From assembly GCF_002240225.1 (NCBI RefSeq), contig NZ_CP022584.1:2315001-2379000 (forward strand): 64,000 bases of DNA, in the 5' to 3' direction. Shown piece by piece: positions 10,141-18,990 of this stretch. Every line of letters begins with the position of its first letter. The stretch's first letter is position 1. Source of the stretch: Paenibacillus physcomitrellae (GTDB lineage: Bacteria > Bacillota > Bacilli > Paenibacillales > Paenibacillaceae). The notes under the pieces were generated by a model. The model was not told where the DNA came from, ran no database searches, and saw only the letters and a program-made list of their open reading frames with translations. A program made the position numbers and the translations under genes.

Positions 10141-10284
10141 AGGTATGAACAAGGGCAGGCACTTAAGAGATATGAAGGTAAATATGACCAGGAACATGAG
10201 CTTAAACAGAGGCTAAGGGTAAAAGCAGAGGTGCGAATAGAGTATGAACAGGGGCACGAACTAGAACGGGGCATTTTTCACTAA
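10141..10284 (+). pseudogene. possible relic of a charged repeat protein (no start codon)
   Basis: A 47-codon open stretch between two stops, with no usable start. It holds three imperfect 27-bp units reading YEQGQALKR, YDQEHELKQ and YEQGHELER (10144, 10183, 10243). Codon variation with a conserved peptide pattern suggests a once-coding repeat. The same frame is also open for some 60 bp before the first stop. It lies in a 528-bp gap that has no other gene. It could equally be a non-coding minisatellite. Confidence 0.25.
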
Positions 10285-10407
10285 AAAAGGACACTCAAAC
10301 ATGGACTGGCTAATGCACAATTGCCGCTGGCAGTGTAACTCCACAATTCTGTTTGATGCCGAACCTGCACTATAATACCCCACCCGTCCGCACGTCACCC
10401 TATCCAA

Positions 10408-10450
10408 ATAAAAAAAGCCGGTCAGCGGCATTACCGCTGCTCCGGCTTTA
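10408..10450 (-). terminator. terminator of the 126-residue unknown gene
   Basis: AAAGCCGG...CCGGCTTT stem containing CAGCGG/CCGCTG, followed on the minus strand by seven T. It starts at the gene's stop codon. Confidence 0.85.
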
Positions 10451-10451
10451 C

Positions 10452-10832
10452 TTAAATCCAAGCCCGCAAATTTACCTGTTTGATAAAATCTGCTGTGGAC
10501 ATCGCTTCCTGTGTTGGTTCTTGTGCCTCCGGCTGCTCAGCATCACCGTTCATAATTTGAAAAAAAAGCTTCTCGTTATGAGTGGCCAATGCGAAATCCA
10601 AAAGCGCTTCGCGTTCTACCCGATCTACTTCCTGCTTAATCAATTGTTCCTCGGACTCAATGTCGCTTGCTGGAACAAAAAAATTCCGACCCGCTTTAGG
10701 CAAGCGGATAACGTAATCAAACGCATTATCCGGATTACGGTCATAAGCAATGATGTAGCCGTATTCCCCAACAGGAAGATTCTGCTCGAAAGCATCATCG
10801 ACGATAACAATTCTCTCTCCCAAACGAAGCAT
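10452..10832 (-). CDS. conserved-looking small protein of unknown function
   Basis: 126 residues, not recognised. The N-terminal half is beta-rich (MLRLGERIVIVDDAFEQN, then YGYIIAYDR and FDYVIRLPKAGRNFFVPA), like a small SH3-type or PRC-type barrel. The C-terminal half is acidic and helical. No signal peptide or membrane segment is seen, so it is probably cytoplasmic. GGGAGG lies 7 nt before ATG 10832, and it has its own terminator. Confidence 0.65.
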   Translation of the reverse strand: MLRLGERIVIVDDAFEQNLPVGEYGYIIAYDRNPDNAFDYVIRLPKAGRNFFVPASDIESEEQLIKQEVDRVEREALLDFALATHNEKLFFQIMNGDAEQPEAQEPTQEAMSTADFIKQVNLRAWI

Positions 10833-10980
10833 CGTCTACCTCCCTGAAATATGACTTATTTTTATTAATTTATATCCTACTAAAAATAGTAGACCGAGGT
10901 CAAGGAAGCCTGCTATCTTTTTCATAGTTTATGACAAATCCAAAGTATAATGCAATCGGCTGCAAAGCATGCAGCCCATC

Positions 10981-11364
10981 TTATCTCCGCTTCCTATGTT
11001 CGTTAAGACGCTGGAACCAAGGCTGCTCGATGCCTGCCTCATTCATTTTCACATGGCTCCAGAAATGGGCCGTTTCGCGAAGTATCTCCGGCTTGCTTGT
11101 CTGCTCATCGTCTGCAGCCTTCATGTTATCCGTGTTCTCTGTGCACACCAAATCCTTGGTGCCCGCCATGCCATTGATCACGACCATCTTGGTTAAACTC
11201 CTCTCGTTAATAGAACTATCATCGTCATTGTTATTGTTACTATTACTGTTATAGCTGCTACTAGGGATGTCAGGGGCAGTGGTTCCCCTATTAGGATTGC
11301 TATTTTGACCTTTTCTTCCCGAAATCTCCTGCCATGCACCGTCAAATTCATGAAATCGCTCCAT
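10981..11364 (-). CDS. small hypothetical protein with Asn/Asp-rich linker
   Basis: 128 residues from ATG 11364, where AGGTGGG is well placed; the longer frame from 11406 lacks a ribosome site. It has three parts: a short aromatic N-terminus (MERFHEFDGAWQEISGR), a low-complexity Ser/Asn/Asp linker (residues about 36-52) and a charged C-terminus ending NEHRKRR. No known domain was recognised. The linker is encoded by a run of near-identical triplets and probably changes length easily. Confidence 0.5.
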   Translation of the reverse strand: MERFHEFDGAWQEISGRKGQNSNPNRGTTAPDIPSSSYNSNSNNNNDDDSSINERSLTKMVVINGMAGTKDLVCTENTDNMKAADDEQTSKPEILRETAHFWSHVKMNEAGIEQPWFQRLNEHRKRR

Positions 11365-11541
11365 GTCCGCCCACCTTCCCTTGCAAAAAAATCCATTTAT
11401 AAACAAAAAAAGAACGCAAACCGGGAGTTAACTCCAACAGCTTGCGTGCTTCGCAATGTTAAGTAGATTTAATTACATCCATCCTAGCAAATGACAGCAG
11501 GGCTGTCTACCACTTTTTTGCCTGATTCGTCAATTTATGCG

Positions 11542-12174
11542 CTAGATTCCGGGAACATACGGATTATGCTCACGTTCATATCCGATGGTTGTCCGAGGGC
11601 CATGTCCGGGATAAACTTTGACATCATCCTCAAAACGGTACAAAGTACCACGAATCGAGTCGATCAAATCCCGCTCGCGCCCGCCAGGCAGGTCCGTCCG
11701 GCCTACGCCTTCACGGAACAACACATCTCCCGAAAACAAATGCTTGCCGCACAAAAAGCTTACACTGCCAGGCGAATGCCCCGGCGTATGGTAAACCTTA
11801 AACGTCTCTCCGAGCAGGGTCAGCGTCTGGCCATGCCCCAAATCAAACTCCGCAGCGTCCGTAGCGACAGGCTCCGTCACATCCGGCCACATCAAAGAAC
11901 CGTTTAATTTAGGCGAGGTCAGCCAGTCGGCCTCCAAGGGATGGACGTACACCGGGCAGCCTTTCAGCTTGCGGATTTGGTCGACGCCGCCAATATGGTC
12001 GAAATGGGCATGCGTCAAAATGATCGCTTCGATCTCCAGATGCTCGATCCGCCGGATCAGCGCAGCCGGGTTGGAGCCGGGATCGATAATTACGGCTTTC
12101 CCTTCTTCTTCGCCCTGCAGCAGATATGCATTGGTTTGCAGAGCGCCTAGCGCAAATGAGTCAATTGTTAGCAT
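11542..12174 (-). CDS. MBL-fold hydrolase, glyoxalase II-like (YqgX type)
   Basis: 210 residues from ATG 12174. It has the metallo-beta-lactamase motif THAHFDHIGG, a second histidine in YHTPGHSPGS, Asp in LFSGDVLF and a final histidine in VYPGHGP. These residues form a di-metal site. Small proteins of this type in Bacillota are annotated as hydroxyacylglutathione-hydrolase-like (YqgX), although the thiol substrate here would not be glutathione. The start overlaps the end of the thioredoxin-like gene, so the two are translated as one operon. Confidence 0.85.
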   Translation of the reverse strand: MLTIDSFALGALQTNAYLLQGEEEGKAVIIDPGSNPAALIRRIEHLEIEAIILTHAHFDHIGGVDQIRKLKGCPVYVHPLEADWLTSPKLNGSLMWPDVTEPVATDAAEFDLGHGQTLTLLGETFKVYHTPGHSPGSVSFLCGKHLFSGDVLFREGVGRTDLPGGRERDLIDSIRGTLYRFEDDVKVYPGHGPRTTIGYEREHNPYVPGI

Positions 12175-12178
12175 AAGC

Positions 12179-12751
12179 TTATACCCCCGACAGCAGCTCG
12201 CGGAATTCCGACACAACCGCAGGATGGATGGCGGTGCCTTCCCCGTAGGCTTCGATCATTTTTCGACGGGTTTCGGCCATGCCTTCCTGCCAGCCCGGCA
12301 CTTCGCGGTCCGGATTCGCGGTTTTGAACTCGGCCATTATCGCCTGGATATGCTTCGGACGTGGTCCCCAGAAAGCAAGCACCGATCCGCCGGTATCCGC
12401 TACGATGACAATCGGGATGGAGCGGCCGCCCAGCGTCATATACTCGTCCATTACTTCCGGATGCTCCTCAAGGATCAGCACTTCGGTCGGAATCTCTGCG
12501 GCTTCGAGCAGCCGGAAGACGACAGGAATATTTCGGATCACGTCACCGCACCAGTCCGCAGCCACAATCAGCACACGAAGATCGTCACGAAACTGCAGAC
12601 TTTCGAAAAATTCGCGGTCTTCCTCAGCCGGCCAGGCGAACTGTTCATAACCTTGAACAAAAGCTTCTTTATTTTGCGTCATGGATTCGATAAATTGCGC
12701 GGGTGTCAGCCCTTTGCCGAACTTGTGGGCAACATTGCTTTTTCGACTCAT
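12179..12751 (-). CDS. thioredoxin-fold family protein with a single active-site cysteine
   Basis: 190 residues from ATG 12751 (AAAGGGG upstream). The thioredoxin fold shows LRVLIVAADWCGDVIRNIP with a cis-Pro segment GGRSIPIVIV. The usual CxxC is reduced to WCGDV: the second cysteine is missing, so simple disulfide reduction is unlikely. Members of this group in Bacillota are annotated only as thioredoxin family. It sits between DedA and the MBL hydrolase, 2 nt after the DedA stop. Confidence 0.8.
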   Translation of the reverse strand: MSRKSNVAHKFGKGLTPAQFIESMTQNKEAFVQGYEQFAWPAEEDREFFESLQFRDDLRVLIVAADWCGDVIRNIPVVFRLLEAAEIPTEVLILEEHPEVMDEYMTLGGRSIPIVIVADTGGSVLAFWGPRPKHIQAIMAEFKTANPDREVPGWQEGMAETRRKMIEAYGEGTAIHPAVVSEFRELLSGV

Positions 12752-12753
12752 GG

Positions 12754-13359
12754 TCAGGCCCCTTTCTTTTTGCTGGAATAAAACCATTTAATAAGCACAT
12801 ATACAATCAGGAGCGCAAGCGCAACCAGTAAAATTGGCATCAGGTAAGGCTTGGCCTTCTCGTCGATGGTCTCCCAATTCTGGCCGAGGATTTTGCCCAA
12901 ATAGATGAACAAAATGCTCCACGGAATGCTGGCAAGCGTTGTCAGCAGGATAAACCTGCTCAGCTTCATTTTGGCAAGGCCCGCCGGAATGGAAATCGCT
13001 TGTCTGGCAACCGGCACAAACCGGGCGAAGAAGACCATACCGGAGCCGTATTTCAGGAACCAGGCCTCCGAAGCGTCGATATGTTTTTTCGTCAAGAAAA
13101 TGTATTTGCCGTATTTGTCCAGCACAGGTCTTCCCCCATACCGGCCGATCCAGTAGAGAAAAATCTGGGCAATCAAGGCTCCCAGCGTGCCGAAAATAAC
13201 GGCTCCTACAAACGAAATTTCCCCTTGGTGAACCAGGTAACCCGCATAAGCCAATACGATTTCACTCGGAATAACCTCGACCATAAGGCCGATCATAATC
13301 CCGAAATAGCCAAGCCCTTCAATCCAATGCAGAAGATTGCTTACAATGTCCGATAGCAC
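12754..13359 (-). CDS. DedA family membrane protein
   Basis: 201 residues with four or five membrane segments and the DedA/SNARE-associated motifs: the re-entrant loop VEVIPSEIVLAYAG near residue 28 and FFARFVPVARQAISIPAG near residue 110. DedA proteins act in lipid-carrier (undecaprenyl phosphate or phospholipid) translocation. The start is GTG 13359 with GAGGG 7 nt upstream. First gene of the DedA-thioredoxin-MBL operon. Confidence 0.9.
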   Translation of the reverse strand: MLSDIVSNLLHWIEGLGYFGIMIGLMVEVIPSEIVLAYAGYLVHQGEISFVGAVIFGTLGALIAQIFLYWIGRYGGRPVLDKYGKYIFLTKKHIDASEAWFLKYGSGMVFFARFVPVARQAISIPAGLAKMKLSRFILLTTLASIPWSILFIYLGKILGQNWETIDEKAKPYLMPILLVALALLIVYVLIKWFYSSKKKGA

Positions 13360-13580
13360 AGTTGGCCCTCACTCTCCGTAAATATTCTTTGTTTAACCTA
13401 CTAGAACAAAACTGCAAATGCTTTATTGAATGGGCGGCACGGTGGCTCTGCCTCGTCTTAAACCTTCCGCCAATTCCCAGTCTATTCTAGCACAAGAGCG
13501 GACATGCATTCTACTTTGCGCAGGCGGTACCGTTGCAGGCGGATCCGCATATGCTGTGGGAGTAGAAAGGAGTGGTCGTT

Positions 13581-13901
13581 ATGCCATTACAGGGCCCCAA
13601 ACCCAAACATCAGAACTCACTGCCAACCCCGCGCAAAATCCGCAGAAGCTGCAGCAAAGAGCTGTACCGGGCAGTGAAACGAATGAACATCTATATTCCG
13701 GAGGAAAAAATGGAGGCTGGCGAAGCCCTTTATTATAAAAAAGTGATCGGCAACCTGATCTGGATCGGGGAAAATCAATCCAACCGCAAGCTCCTGGCGG
13801 ACTGGTGGGACGAAGCCGTCAGCGGAGAACTGGCCGAGCTCTGGGAAGTGGATCAGGAGAAGCTGAAACTGGCATTCCGGGCGGCATTTTGCGGGTCTTA
13901 A
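13581..13901 (+). CDS. small basic protein of unknown function
   Basis: 106 residues from ATG 13581; AAAGGAG sits 8 nt upstream, better than the GTG at 13572. The N-terminus is basic and Pro-rich (MPLQGPKPKHQNSLPTPRK). The C-terminal part is helical with Trp residues (LLADWWDEAVSGELAELW). I do not recognise the family. It is alone on the plus strand, converging on the O-antigen-ligase-like gene with only 11 bp between stops. Confidence 0.6.
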   Translation: MPLQGPKPKHQNSLPTPRKIRRSCSKELYRAVKRMNIYIPEEKMEAGEALYYKKVIGNLIWIGENQSNRKLLADWWDEAVSGELAELWEVDQEKLKLAFRAAFCGS

Positions 13902-13912
13902 CCCTTGCCGGA

Positions 13913-16387
13913 CTAGCTCCGCCGCCGGATCGCCTTATCCTCCATCTCGTCTGTCCCCTCAAGCTGCGGCCGAAACACTTGGCCCCATTCTCTCCTTAAG
14001 ATGCCGGCTGTCTCCTGCGCCTCCCGGGTCACATAGAATCCGCGGTCATTACGTAGGGAGCGGCCTTCAGGACGAGACATCATTTGATCCAAAGCGATAT
14101 AGCGCTGATATAAAAAGAGTCCGGCCCTGGCGGCCGCCTCCGCCTCGCCCTCCTGCCCCTGACTGCGCTTGTGGCCGGCAAGCGCAGTCAGGCTGCGAAG
14201 CGCTTCCGTCTGCTTGACCGGATCAAACCGGTCAAGCCGCAGCGCTTCGGCCCACCAGGCGGCTGCCCTCACATCCCCTCCGGAGGCGGCAGCCTCGGCC
14301 AGCCGGCTGTACAGCTCGGGACTGCGCGGATTATAGCGCAGCCCCGAGCGCAGCAGCAGGACAGCCTCCTGCTGCGAAACCCTGGCGGCAAGCGTCGCCC
14401 GGACGTGCGGCTGAAACGGGTTCAGCCGCAGCGCCCTCTCCAGCTCCGCTGCCGGTGCCGCTTCTCTGCCGCTGGTCACCGCACGGCGGTAAACCTGATC
14501 GGCCAGCATCAGCCGCCAGCCGGACAAGCCCGCGGCCAGCAAGCATATGGCCAGGGCTATGACGGCTGCGCGAGGGCTGACGGTTTTGAGGCGGGGGGCT
14601 TTGAGGTGGAAGGATTTGAGACTGACCGATTTAAAGCGGATCAAAGCTTCGGGGCGTGTTCCGGCGTAGCGGGGTCCAACGGCTCTATTGGACCTGTGCC
14701 AGCTACTATGGGAGCTGCGGGAGAATCCAGAGCCTCTATTTCTATTTCTATTTCCCGTTCTATTTCCTACTTCAGCAATCCAGATCAGCAGCACTCCGTA
14801 TACACCGAAAGCCCAATCGAAATCGACCAAGCCATGCAGGACCAATATCAGGTAAGCCCAAAACCACTCACTCCGCCGGGCTGCCAGCCTGTACCCCTGC
14901 ACGACCAGCCATCCCAGCCAAACCGCACCTCCGATTAGGCCAAGGTTCAGAAGCATATCCAAAAGGCCGCTGTGCATCACCGAACCGGCATAAGGAGCAC
15001 TCTGTACGCCCCGGTAAGCGGACCGCCAGGCATCGCCCCCTTGCCCCAGCCAAGGAGCCTCACGGAACAAAGATACAGCGTCCCGAAACATCAGCAGCCT
15101 TGCGCTTATTGTCGAAGTGCCGGTCCGCAGCGCCGCCTGCGCTGAATCCCCTCCTAAAGGGATTAGCGTGGCAGCCAGCACAACAGCGCCCGCTACAAGC
15201 CCGGTTAATAAGGTGCGGTCAGCAGCTGTTCGCCCGGACGGGCGGCGGGATGCGAGGCGCCGCGGCAGCCAGTAAAGCTGCGGAAATAGGTGAAGCAGCG
15301 CCTGCAGCGGCTGAATCTTCAAGCCGCTGAACTTGGCCAGGGGCGGCGCGGCCAGAACGAGCAGCGTCGCCGCCCACACCGCCGCGAGCTCGGCCAGCCC
15401 GGGCCGCACAGCAGGCGCTAGCTCCGCCTGGGCGAGGCGGCGGTACAGGATAAGCGCTCCGGCGAGGATCAAGCCGGAGCGCAGGATGAGCCGCCCGCGC
15501 GCCTCGCCGCGGGCGGTCAGCACGGCCGCCGTCCAGGCGGCCGCCGCGGCGAGCCAGGCGCCGCGGGATTCGCTCAGCAGCAGGCACAGCCCGTAGGGCA
15601 GTGCCTGGGCTGAGGCGGCAAGCCGCCGGCGAAGGGCGGCGGCTTGGGGGAGCCGCGCAAGGCGCAGCAGCTGCAGCACCAGGAAGGCGCCCATGACGGC
15701 GCCGAACGTGTTCGGGTACTGCAGCAGCCCGCCGAGCCGCGCGCCAAACGCGGCTGTGCCGCTGTCCGCGGTCCGCAGCACGGCGTGCGGCAGCGGGACC
15801 AGTCCGTACACCGCCGCCAGCGCGGTGTACGCAAGCACTGTGCCGGTGAGATTCCACCCAGCACGCAGCACCAGGCCGCCGCCGGGCCGGGCGGCCGTCC
15901 AGGCCAATGCGGCTGCCAGCACGGCCAGCCAGCTCCAGCGCAGCACCGCGTCCACGGTGCCCTGCATCGAGAGCGGCCAGGCCCCCAGCCGCAGGGCGTA
16001 CAGCAGCGCCACGCCTCCCGGACCGGCGGCTGCCATCATCGCCCGTAACACCACGGGCGCCGCCCCTCCCGCCTCCCGTGTCCGGACATAAACCGTCTGC
16101 CACAGCAAAACCGCTGCGGCGCCAGTCAACCAGACCGAGGCCGGCAAATACAACGAGCGGCTGAAATACAAGCCGGCCTGGAGACAGGACCATATAACCG
16201 TAAGCGTCAAGGCCGCTGCCATAATCAGCGTCATCCATTTATTGTTGCCTTTTCTGGCCTTTTTCCCTGTCTCTTTCCCTTTCTCTTTACCTTTGTCTTT
16301 CCCTTGCAGTTGACCTTGCTCTTCCCCTTGTCCCCCGCTGTTCATATACGCTCTCAAGCTCTTCTCCTCCGATCCCTCAATCATCAC
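13913..16387 (-). CDS. O-antigen ligase/polymerase-like membrane protein with C-terminal repeats
   Basis: 824 residues. Residues 15-48 are a charged Lys/Gly low-complexity tail (GKDKGKEKGKETGKK). About 12 membrane helices follow, with the Wzy_C/O-antigen-ligase loop signature LLSESRGAWLAAAAAW near residue 275. Residues about 530-610 are low-complexity and include an Asn-Arg repeat, and the last 190 residues look like TPR helices (ALRLNPFQPHVRATLAARV). The family transfers or polymerises lipid-linked glycans at the membrane. The middle (15.2-16.1 kb) is visibly much more GC-rich than its surroundings. The start is uncertain: MMIEG at 16387/16384 or ATG 16345. Confidence 0.75.
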   Translation of the reverse strand: MMIEGSEEKSLRAYMNSGGQGEEQGQLQGKDKGKEKGKETGKKARKGNNKWMTLIMAAALTLTVIWSCLQAGLYFSRSLYLPASVWLTGAAAVLLWQTVYVRTREAGGAAPVVLRAMMAAAGPGGVALLYALRLGAWPLSMQGTVDAVLRWSWLAVLAAALAWTAARPGGGLVLRAGWNLTGTVLAYTALAAVYGLVPLPHAVLRTADSGTAAFGARLGGLLQYPNTFGAVMGAFLVLQLLRLARLPQAAALRRRLAASAQALPYGLCLLLSESRGAWLAAAAAWTAAVLTARGEARGRLILRSGLILAGALILYRRLAQAELAPAVRPGLAELAAVWAATLLVLAAPPLAKFSGLKIQPLQALLHLFPQLYWLPRRLASRRPSGRTAADRTLLTGLVAGAVVLAATLIPLGGDSAQAALRTGTSTISARLLMFRDAVSLFREAPWLGQGGDAWRSAYRGVQSAPYAGSVMHSGLLDMLLNLGLIGGAVWLGWLVVQGYRLAARRSEWFWAYLILVLHGLVDFDWAFGVYGVLLIWIAEVGNRTGNRNRNRGSGFSRSSHSSWHRSNRAVGPRYAGTRPEALIRFKSVSLKSFHLKAPRLKTVSPRAAVIALAICLLAAGLSGWRLMLADQVYRRAVTSGREAAPAAELERALRLNPFQPHVRATLAARVSQQEAVLLLRSGLRYNPRSPELYSRLAEAAASGGDVRAAAWWAEALRLDRFDPVKQTEALRSLTALAGHKRSQGQEGEAEAAARAGLFLYQRYIALDQMMSRPEGRSLRNDRGFYVTREAQETAGILRREWGQVFRPQLEGTDEMEDKAIRRRS

Positions 16388-16414
16388 TCAAATGATTTCG
16401 TCCAACTGCAAACC

Positions 16415-16470
16415 AAAAAGCCAACACGTCGGATGGCTTTCCCATCTTTAACAGTGTTGGCTTTTTTATA
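16415..16470. terminator. bidirectional terminator with nested hairpin
   Basis: AAAAGCCAACAC ... GTGTTGGCTTTTTT flank a 26-nt interior that itself folds (GATGG/CCATC). It serves the minus-strand methyltransferase gene upstream of it. Confidence 0.75.
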
Positions 16471-16530
16471 GTGCGTCAATCACAAAACACCTTGCCGCAG
16501 GCAGTTTTCAAAGGGGCAAAGAGCAACGCC

Positions 16531-16571
16531 CAGTTAAGTCAGTTAAGTCAGTTAAGTCAGTTAAGTCAGTT
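16531..16571. repeat. perfect 9-bp tandem repeat
   Basis: Four exact copies of CAGTTAAGT plus a partial fifth (CAGTT). It lies between the methyltransferase stop and its terminator. Confidence 0.95.
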
Positions 16572-16604
16572 CAGGCCTGCTAGTCCCGTCAATCTGCTTC
16601 CAGG

Positions 16605-17795
16605 CTAAATCTTCTCTTCCTGCGGAAGCAGATCCCGGCACGCGTTCTCCAGGTAAGGAGAAGCGCTGAGAAAGCTCCTGAAGGCTGAATATTCCTGCCA
16701 CAAGCGGACTTTATCACCGGATGAGCCTTTGACGGCGCGGATCATAATATTTTTTGGCGTATGCTCCATATCGATAAACTCAAGCAGCTGGGTTTTATAC
16801 CCGAGAACATCCAGCAGCTTGGCGCGGATCGCATCGGTTGCCAGCGCAGAGAACCGCTCTTTGAGAATGCCGTGCGACAGCAGCGGCCCAAGCTCCGGCG
16901 CATCCACCTGGCTGAACAGCTCATGCTGGCAGCAAGGGACGGACAGAATGACTGAAGCGCCCCAGCGAACGGCTTTCTCCAGCGCAGCATCCGTCGCTGT
17001 ATCGCAGGCATGAAGCGTCACAACCATATCGACGCGGTTTAATTCGTCATAGTCTGCAATGTCGCCGACAAGAAACCGCAGGTTGTTGTATTCGAGTTTG
17101 CTCGCCAGCAAACTGCAGTGTTCGATGACATCGGCTTTCAGATCCAATCCGACAACCTTCAGCTCCATGCCGCGTTCGACCGACAAATAATGATACAAAG
17201 CGAAAGTCAGGTACGATTTACCGCAGCCAAAGTCGACGATCGTCAGCGGACGCCCTTGGGGCAGGTCGCCGGCCACGTCTTCGATCATCTCCAGGAAACG
17301 GTTAATCTGCTTGTACTTATCGTAGCGCTTTGCAAACACCCGGCCTTCCGGACTCATAATGCCAAGCTCAACCAGAAAAGGAACGGGCGTCCCTTCTTCC
17401 AGAATGTATTGCTTCTTCCGGTTATGGCTAAGCACGGCTGACTGCTTGGTGGCCGGTTTCTTGAGGATCGATACTTTGAACTTCTTGCTGATCAGCACCT
17501 GATAATCCGCCTCCGCCGTATTAAACAGCCCTTGACGGAAGGTGGTTTCAAACAGCTCCATCAGGCGGTCCTCCAGCAGCTCCGGCAGCAGATTGTCGTG
17601 TGTCACTTTGTTCGCATAATGATAGGCCAGCTGATAATGCAGTTTGCCTTTCAGCTCAACAGGCTTGATCTGCACTTTCGTATAGTCCTGACCGTCCCCT
17701 TTGCTGCGGCGCTGACTGAGCGTGGCCGAAATAAGACCGGCCTGACCGGTTCCCGCTGCCACCATATCCTGAACGAGCTTTCGTAGAGATTCCAT
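16605..17795 (-). CDS. class I SAM-dependent methyltransferase (METTL25/Trm13-like domain)
   Basis: 396 residues. The first 170 are a family-specific N-terminal region. The Rossmann part starts at about residue 187 with TIVDFGCGKSYLTFALYHYL (SAM motif I), VVGLDLKAD (motif II) and TLHACDTATD. The loop SVPCCQHEL resembles eukaryotic METTL25/TRMT13-type methyltransferases (Pfam Methyltransf_32), which suggests RNA as the target, but that is inference. A stand-alone gene. Confidence 0.75.
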   Translation of the reverse strand: MESLRKLVQDMVAAGTGQAGLISATLSQRRSKGDGQDYTKVQIKPVELKGKLHYQLAYHYANKVTHDNLLPELLEDRLMELFETTFRQGLFNTAEADYQVLISKKFKVSILKKPATKQSAVLSHNRKKQYILEEGTPVPFLVELGIMSPEGRVFAKRYDKYKQINRFLEMIEDVAGDLPQGRPLTIVDFGCGKSYLTFALYHYLSVERGMELKVVGLDLKADVIEHCSLLASKLEYNNLRFLVGDIADYDELNRVDMVVTLHACDTATDAALEKAVRWGASVILSVPCCQHELFSQVDAPELGPLLSHGILKERFSALATDAIRAKLLDVLGYKTQLLEFIDMEHTPKNIMIRAVKGSSGDKVRLWQEYSAFRSFLSASPYLENACRDLLPQEEKI

Positions 17796-17859
17796 AAATT
17801 ACGCTACCTTTCTTTCATTCATTCTTCAATTTATTACGAGTTCCGGGGGGGCTTATCCG

Positions 17860-18828
17860 TTAGCAGGCTGTTAAACAAGAGTCGTCCAGCTTGCCGCGCA
17901 GCACTGTGACCGCCGGTCCCGCTATCTTCACTCTGTCTCCATCGACTTCAAGCTCCAACTCTCCGCCCCGTGCGGAGGCCTGGAATGCTTTAAGTTTACT
18001 TTTTCCAAGTTTTGTAGACCAATACGGGGCAATTCCGCAATGAGCTGAACCCGTGACGGGATCTTCCTGAATACCTACGGCCGGGCAGAAAAAACGGGAA
18101 ACGCAGTCATAACCGGTGCCGCTTGAAGGATCTACGGGGTTCTCGGGGGTCCCGGAGTTCGCGGAACTTGCAGCATTAACGCTATTCACAGTATTCGTAG
18201 TATTTTCGATATTTGCGCCATTCGCAATATTTGCAGTATTTTCAGTGTTAGCCTCGCCGCCTCGTCCTTCCCCTGCAGCAGTAACAGCAATGCCGCGGGT
18301 TTCGATACCGTGCAGCGCGTTAAAATCCGGCTCCAGGCTGCGTACGGTTTGCTCGGAATCCAAGACTGCAAGCAGGTCTTCCCCATACCGGTAAAGAACC
18401 TGAAGGTTGTCCACGTTGATCCCGAGAGCTGCCGAGAGCTGCTGCTTTAAATCCGGCCGGGTTTCCTCTACAGGATGATGCGCAGGAAAATTCAGCTCGA
18501 TCAGACTGCCCTGCTTACGTGCCGTCAGCAAACCGCTGAGCGTCAGGAAGCGAGCCTCCTCCCCAGCCCCAAGCCGGCCTGTTTCCCATAAAATATGGGC
18601 ACTTGCCAGTGTAGCATGACCGCAAAGCTTCACTTCCGCCGCCGGCGTAAACCAGCGCAGCCGGTAACCGTCTTCTACTTTGGTTAGAAAAGCCGTCTCT
18701 GACAGGTTCATCTCCCGGGCGATCTGCTGCATGACAGCCGTCTCAAGCGGCTGTTCGCAAACACAAACGGCAGCGGGATTGCCACCGAACGGACGCGAGC
18801 TAAAGGCATCTACGATATATAATTCCAT
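17860..18828 (-). CDS. PhzF family isomerase-like protein with Asn-rich tripeptide insert
   Basis: 322 residues against roughly 260-300 usual. It has the PhzF hallmarks: catalytic Glu in MNLSETAFL, FTPAAEVKLCGHATLASAH near 60-78, and EDPVTGSAHCG near 255. The fold is a diaminopimelate-epimerase-like dimer; the real substrates of most members are unknown. Between residues about 188 and 237, a loop holds an eleven-unit tripeptide array (Asn at every third position from 194 to 224) that is absent from ordinary PhzF proteins. GGAGGAGG precedes ATG 18828. Confidence 0.85.
   Translation of the reverse strand: MELYIVDAFSSRPFGGNPAAVCVCEQPLETAVMQQIAREMNLSETAFLTKVEDGYRLRWFTPAAEVKLCGHATLASAHILWETGRLGAGEEARFLTLSGLLTARKQGSLIELNFPAHHPVEETRPDLKQQLSAALGINVDNLQVLYRYGEDLLAVLDSEQTVRSLEPDFNALHGIETRGIAVTAAGEGRGGEANTENTANIANGANIENTTNTVNSVNAASSANSGTPENPVDPSSGTGYDCVSRFFCPAVGIQEDPVTGSAHCGIAPYWSTKLGKSKLKAFQASARGGELELEVDGDRVKIAGPAVTVLRGKLDDSCLTAC
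18155..18260. repeat. 9-bp degenerate tandem repeat inside phzF-like gene
   Basis: Units such as TTCGCAATA, TTTGCAGTA, TTTTCAGTG, TTCACAGTA in exact 9-bp register. They encode N-x-x tripeptides on the minus strand. Confidence 0.8.
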
Positions 18829-18943
18829 TTGGCTTCCTCCTCCGGATTAACAACTTTTCCCTCAAATAATCAAACACCGAAGCTGTGCCAACCCTCTTCC
18901 ATGAAGTGCCCCGGCAGATTGGCAGGTACTAGCCATTATCGAA

Positions 18944-18990
18944 CCGCCAACCGTAATCGCTAACTGTCATTGCTAACCGTTACTACTAAA
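18944..18990. repeat. degenerate ~14-bp tandem repeat at the 3' end of the DUF6483 gene
   Basis: Units CCGCCAACCGTAAT, CGCTAACTGTCATT, GCTAACCGTTACT and a partial CTAAACG. The last unit reaches the stop codon. Confidence 0.6.
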
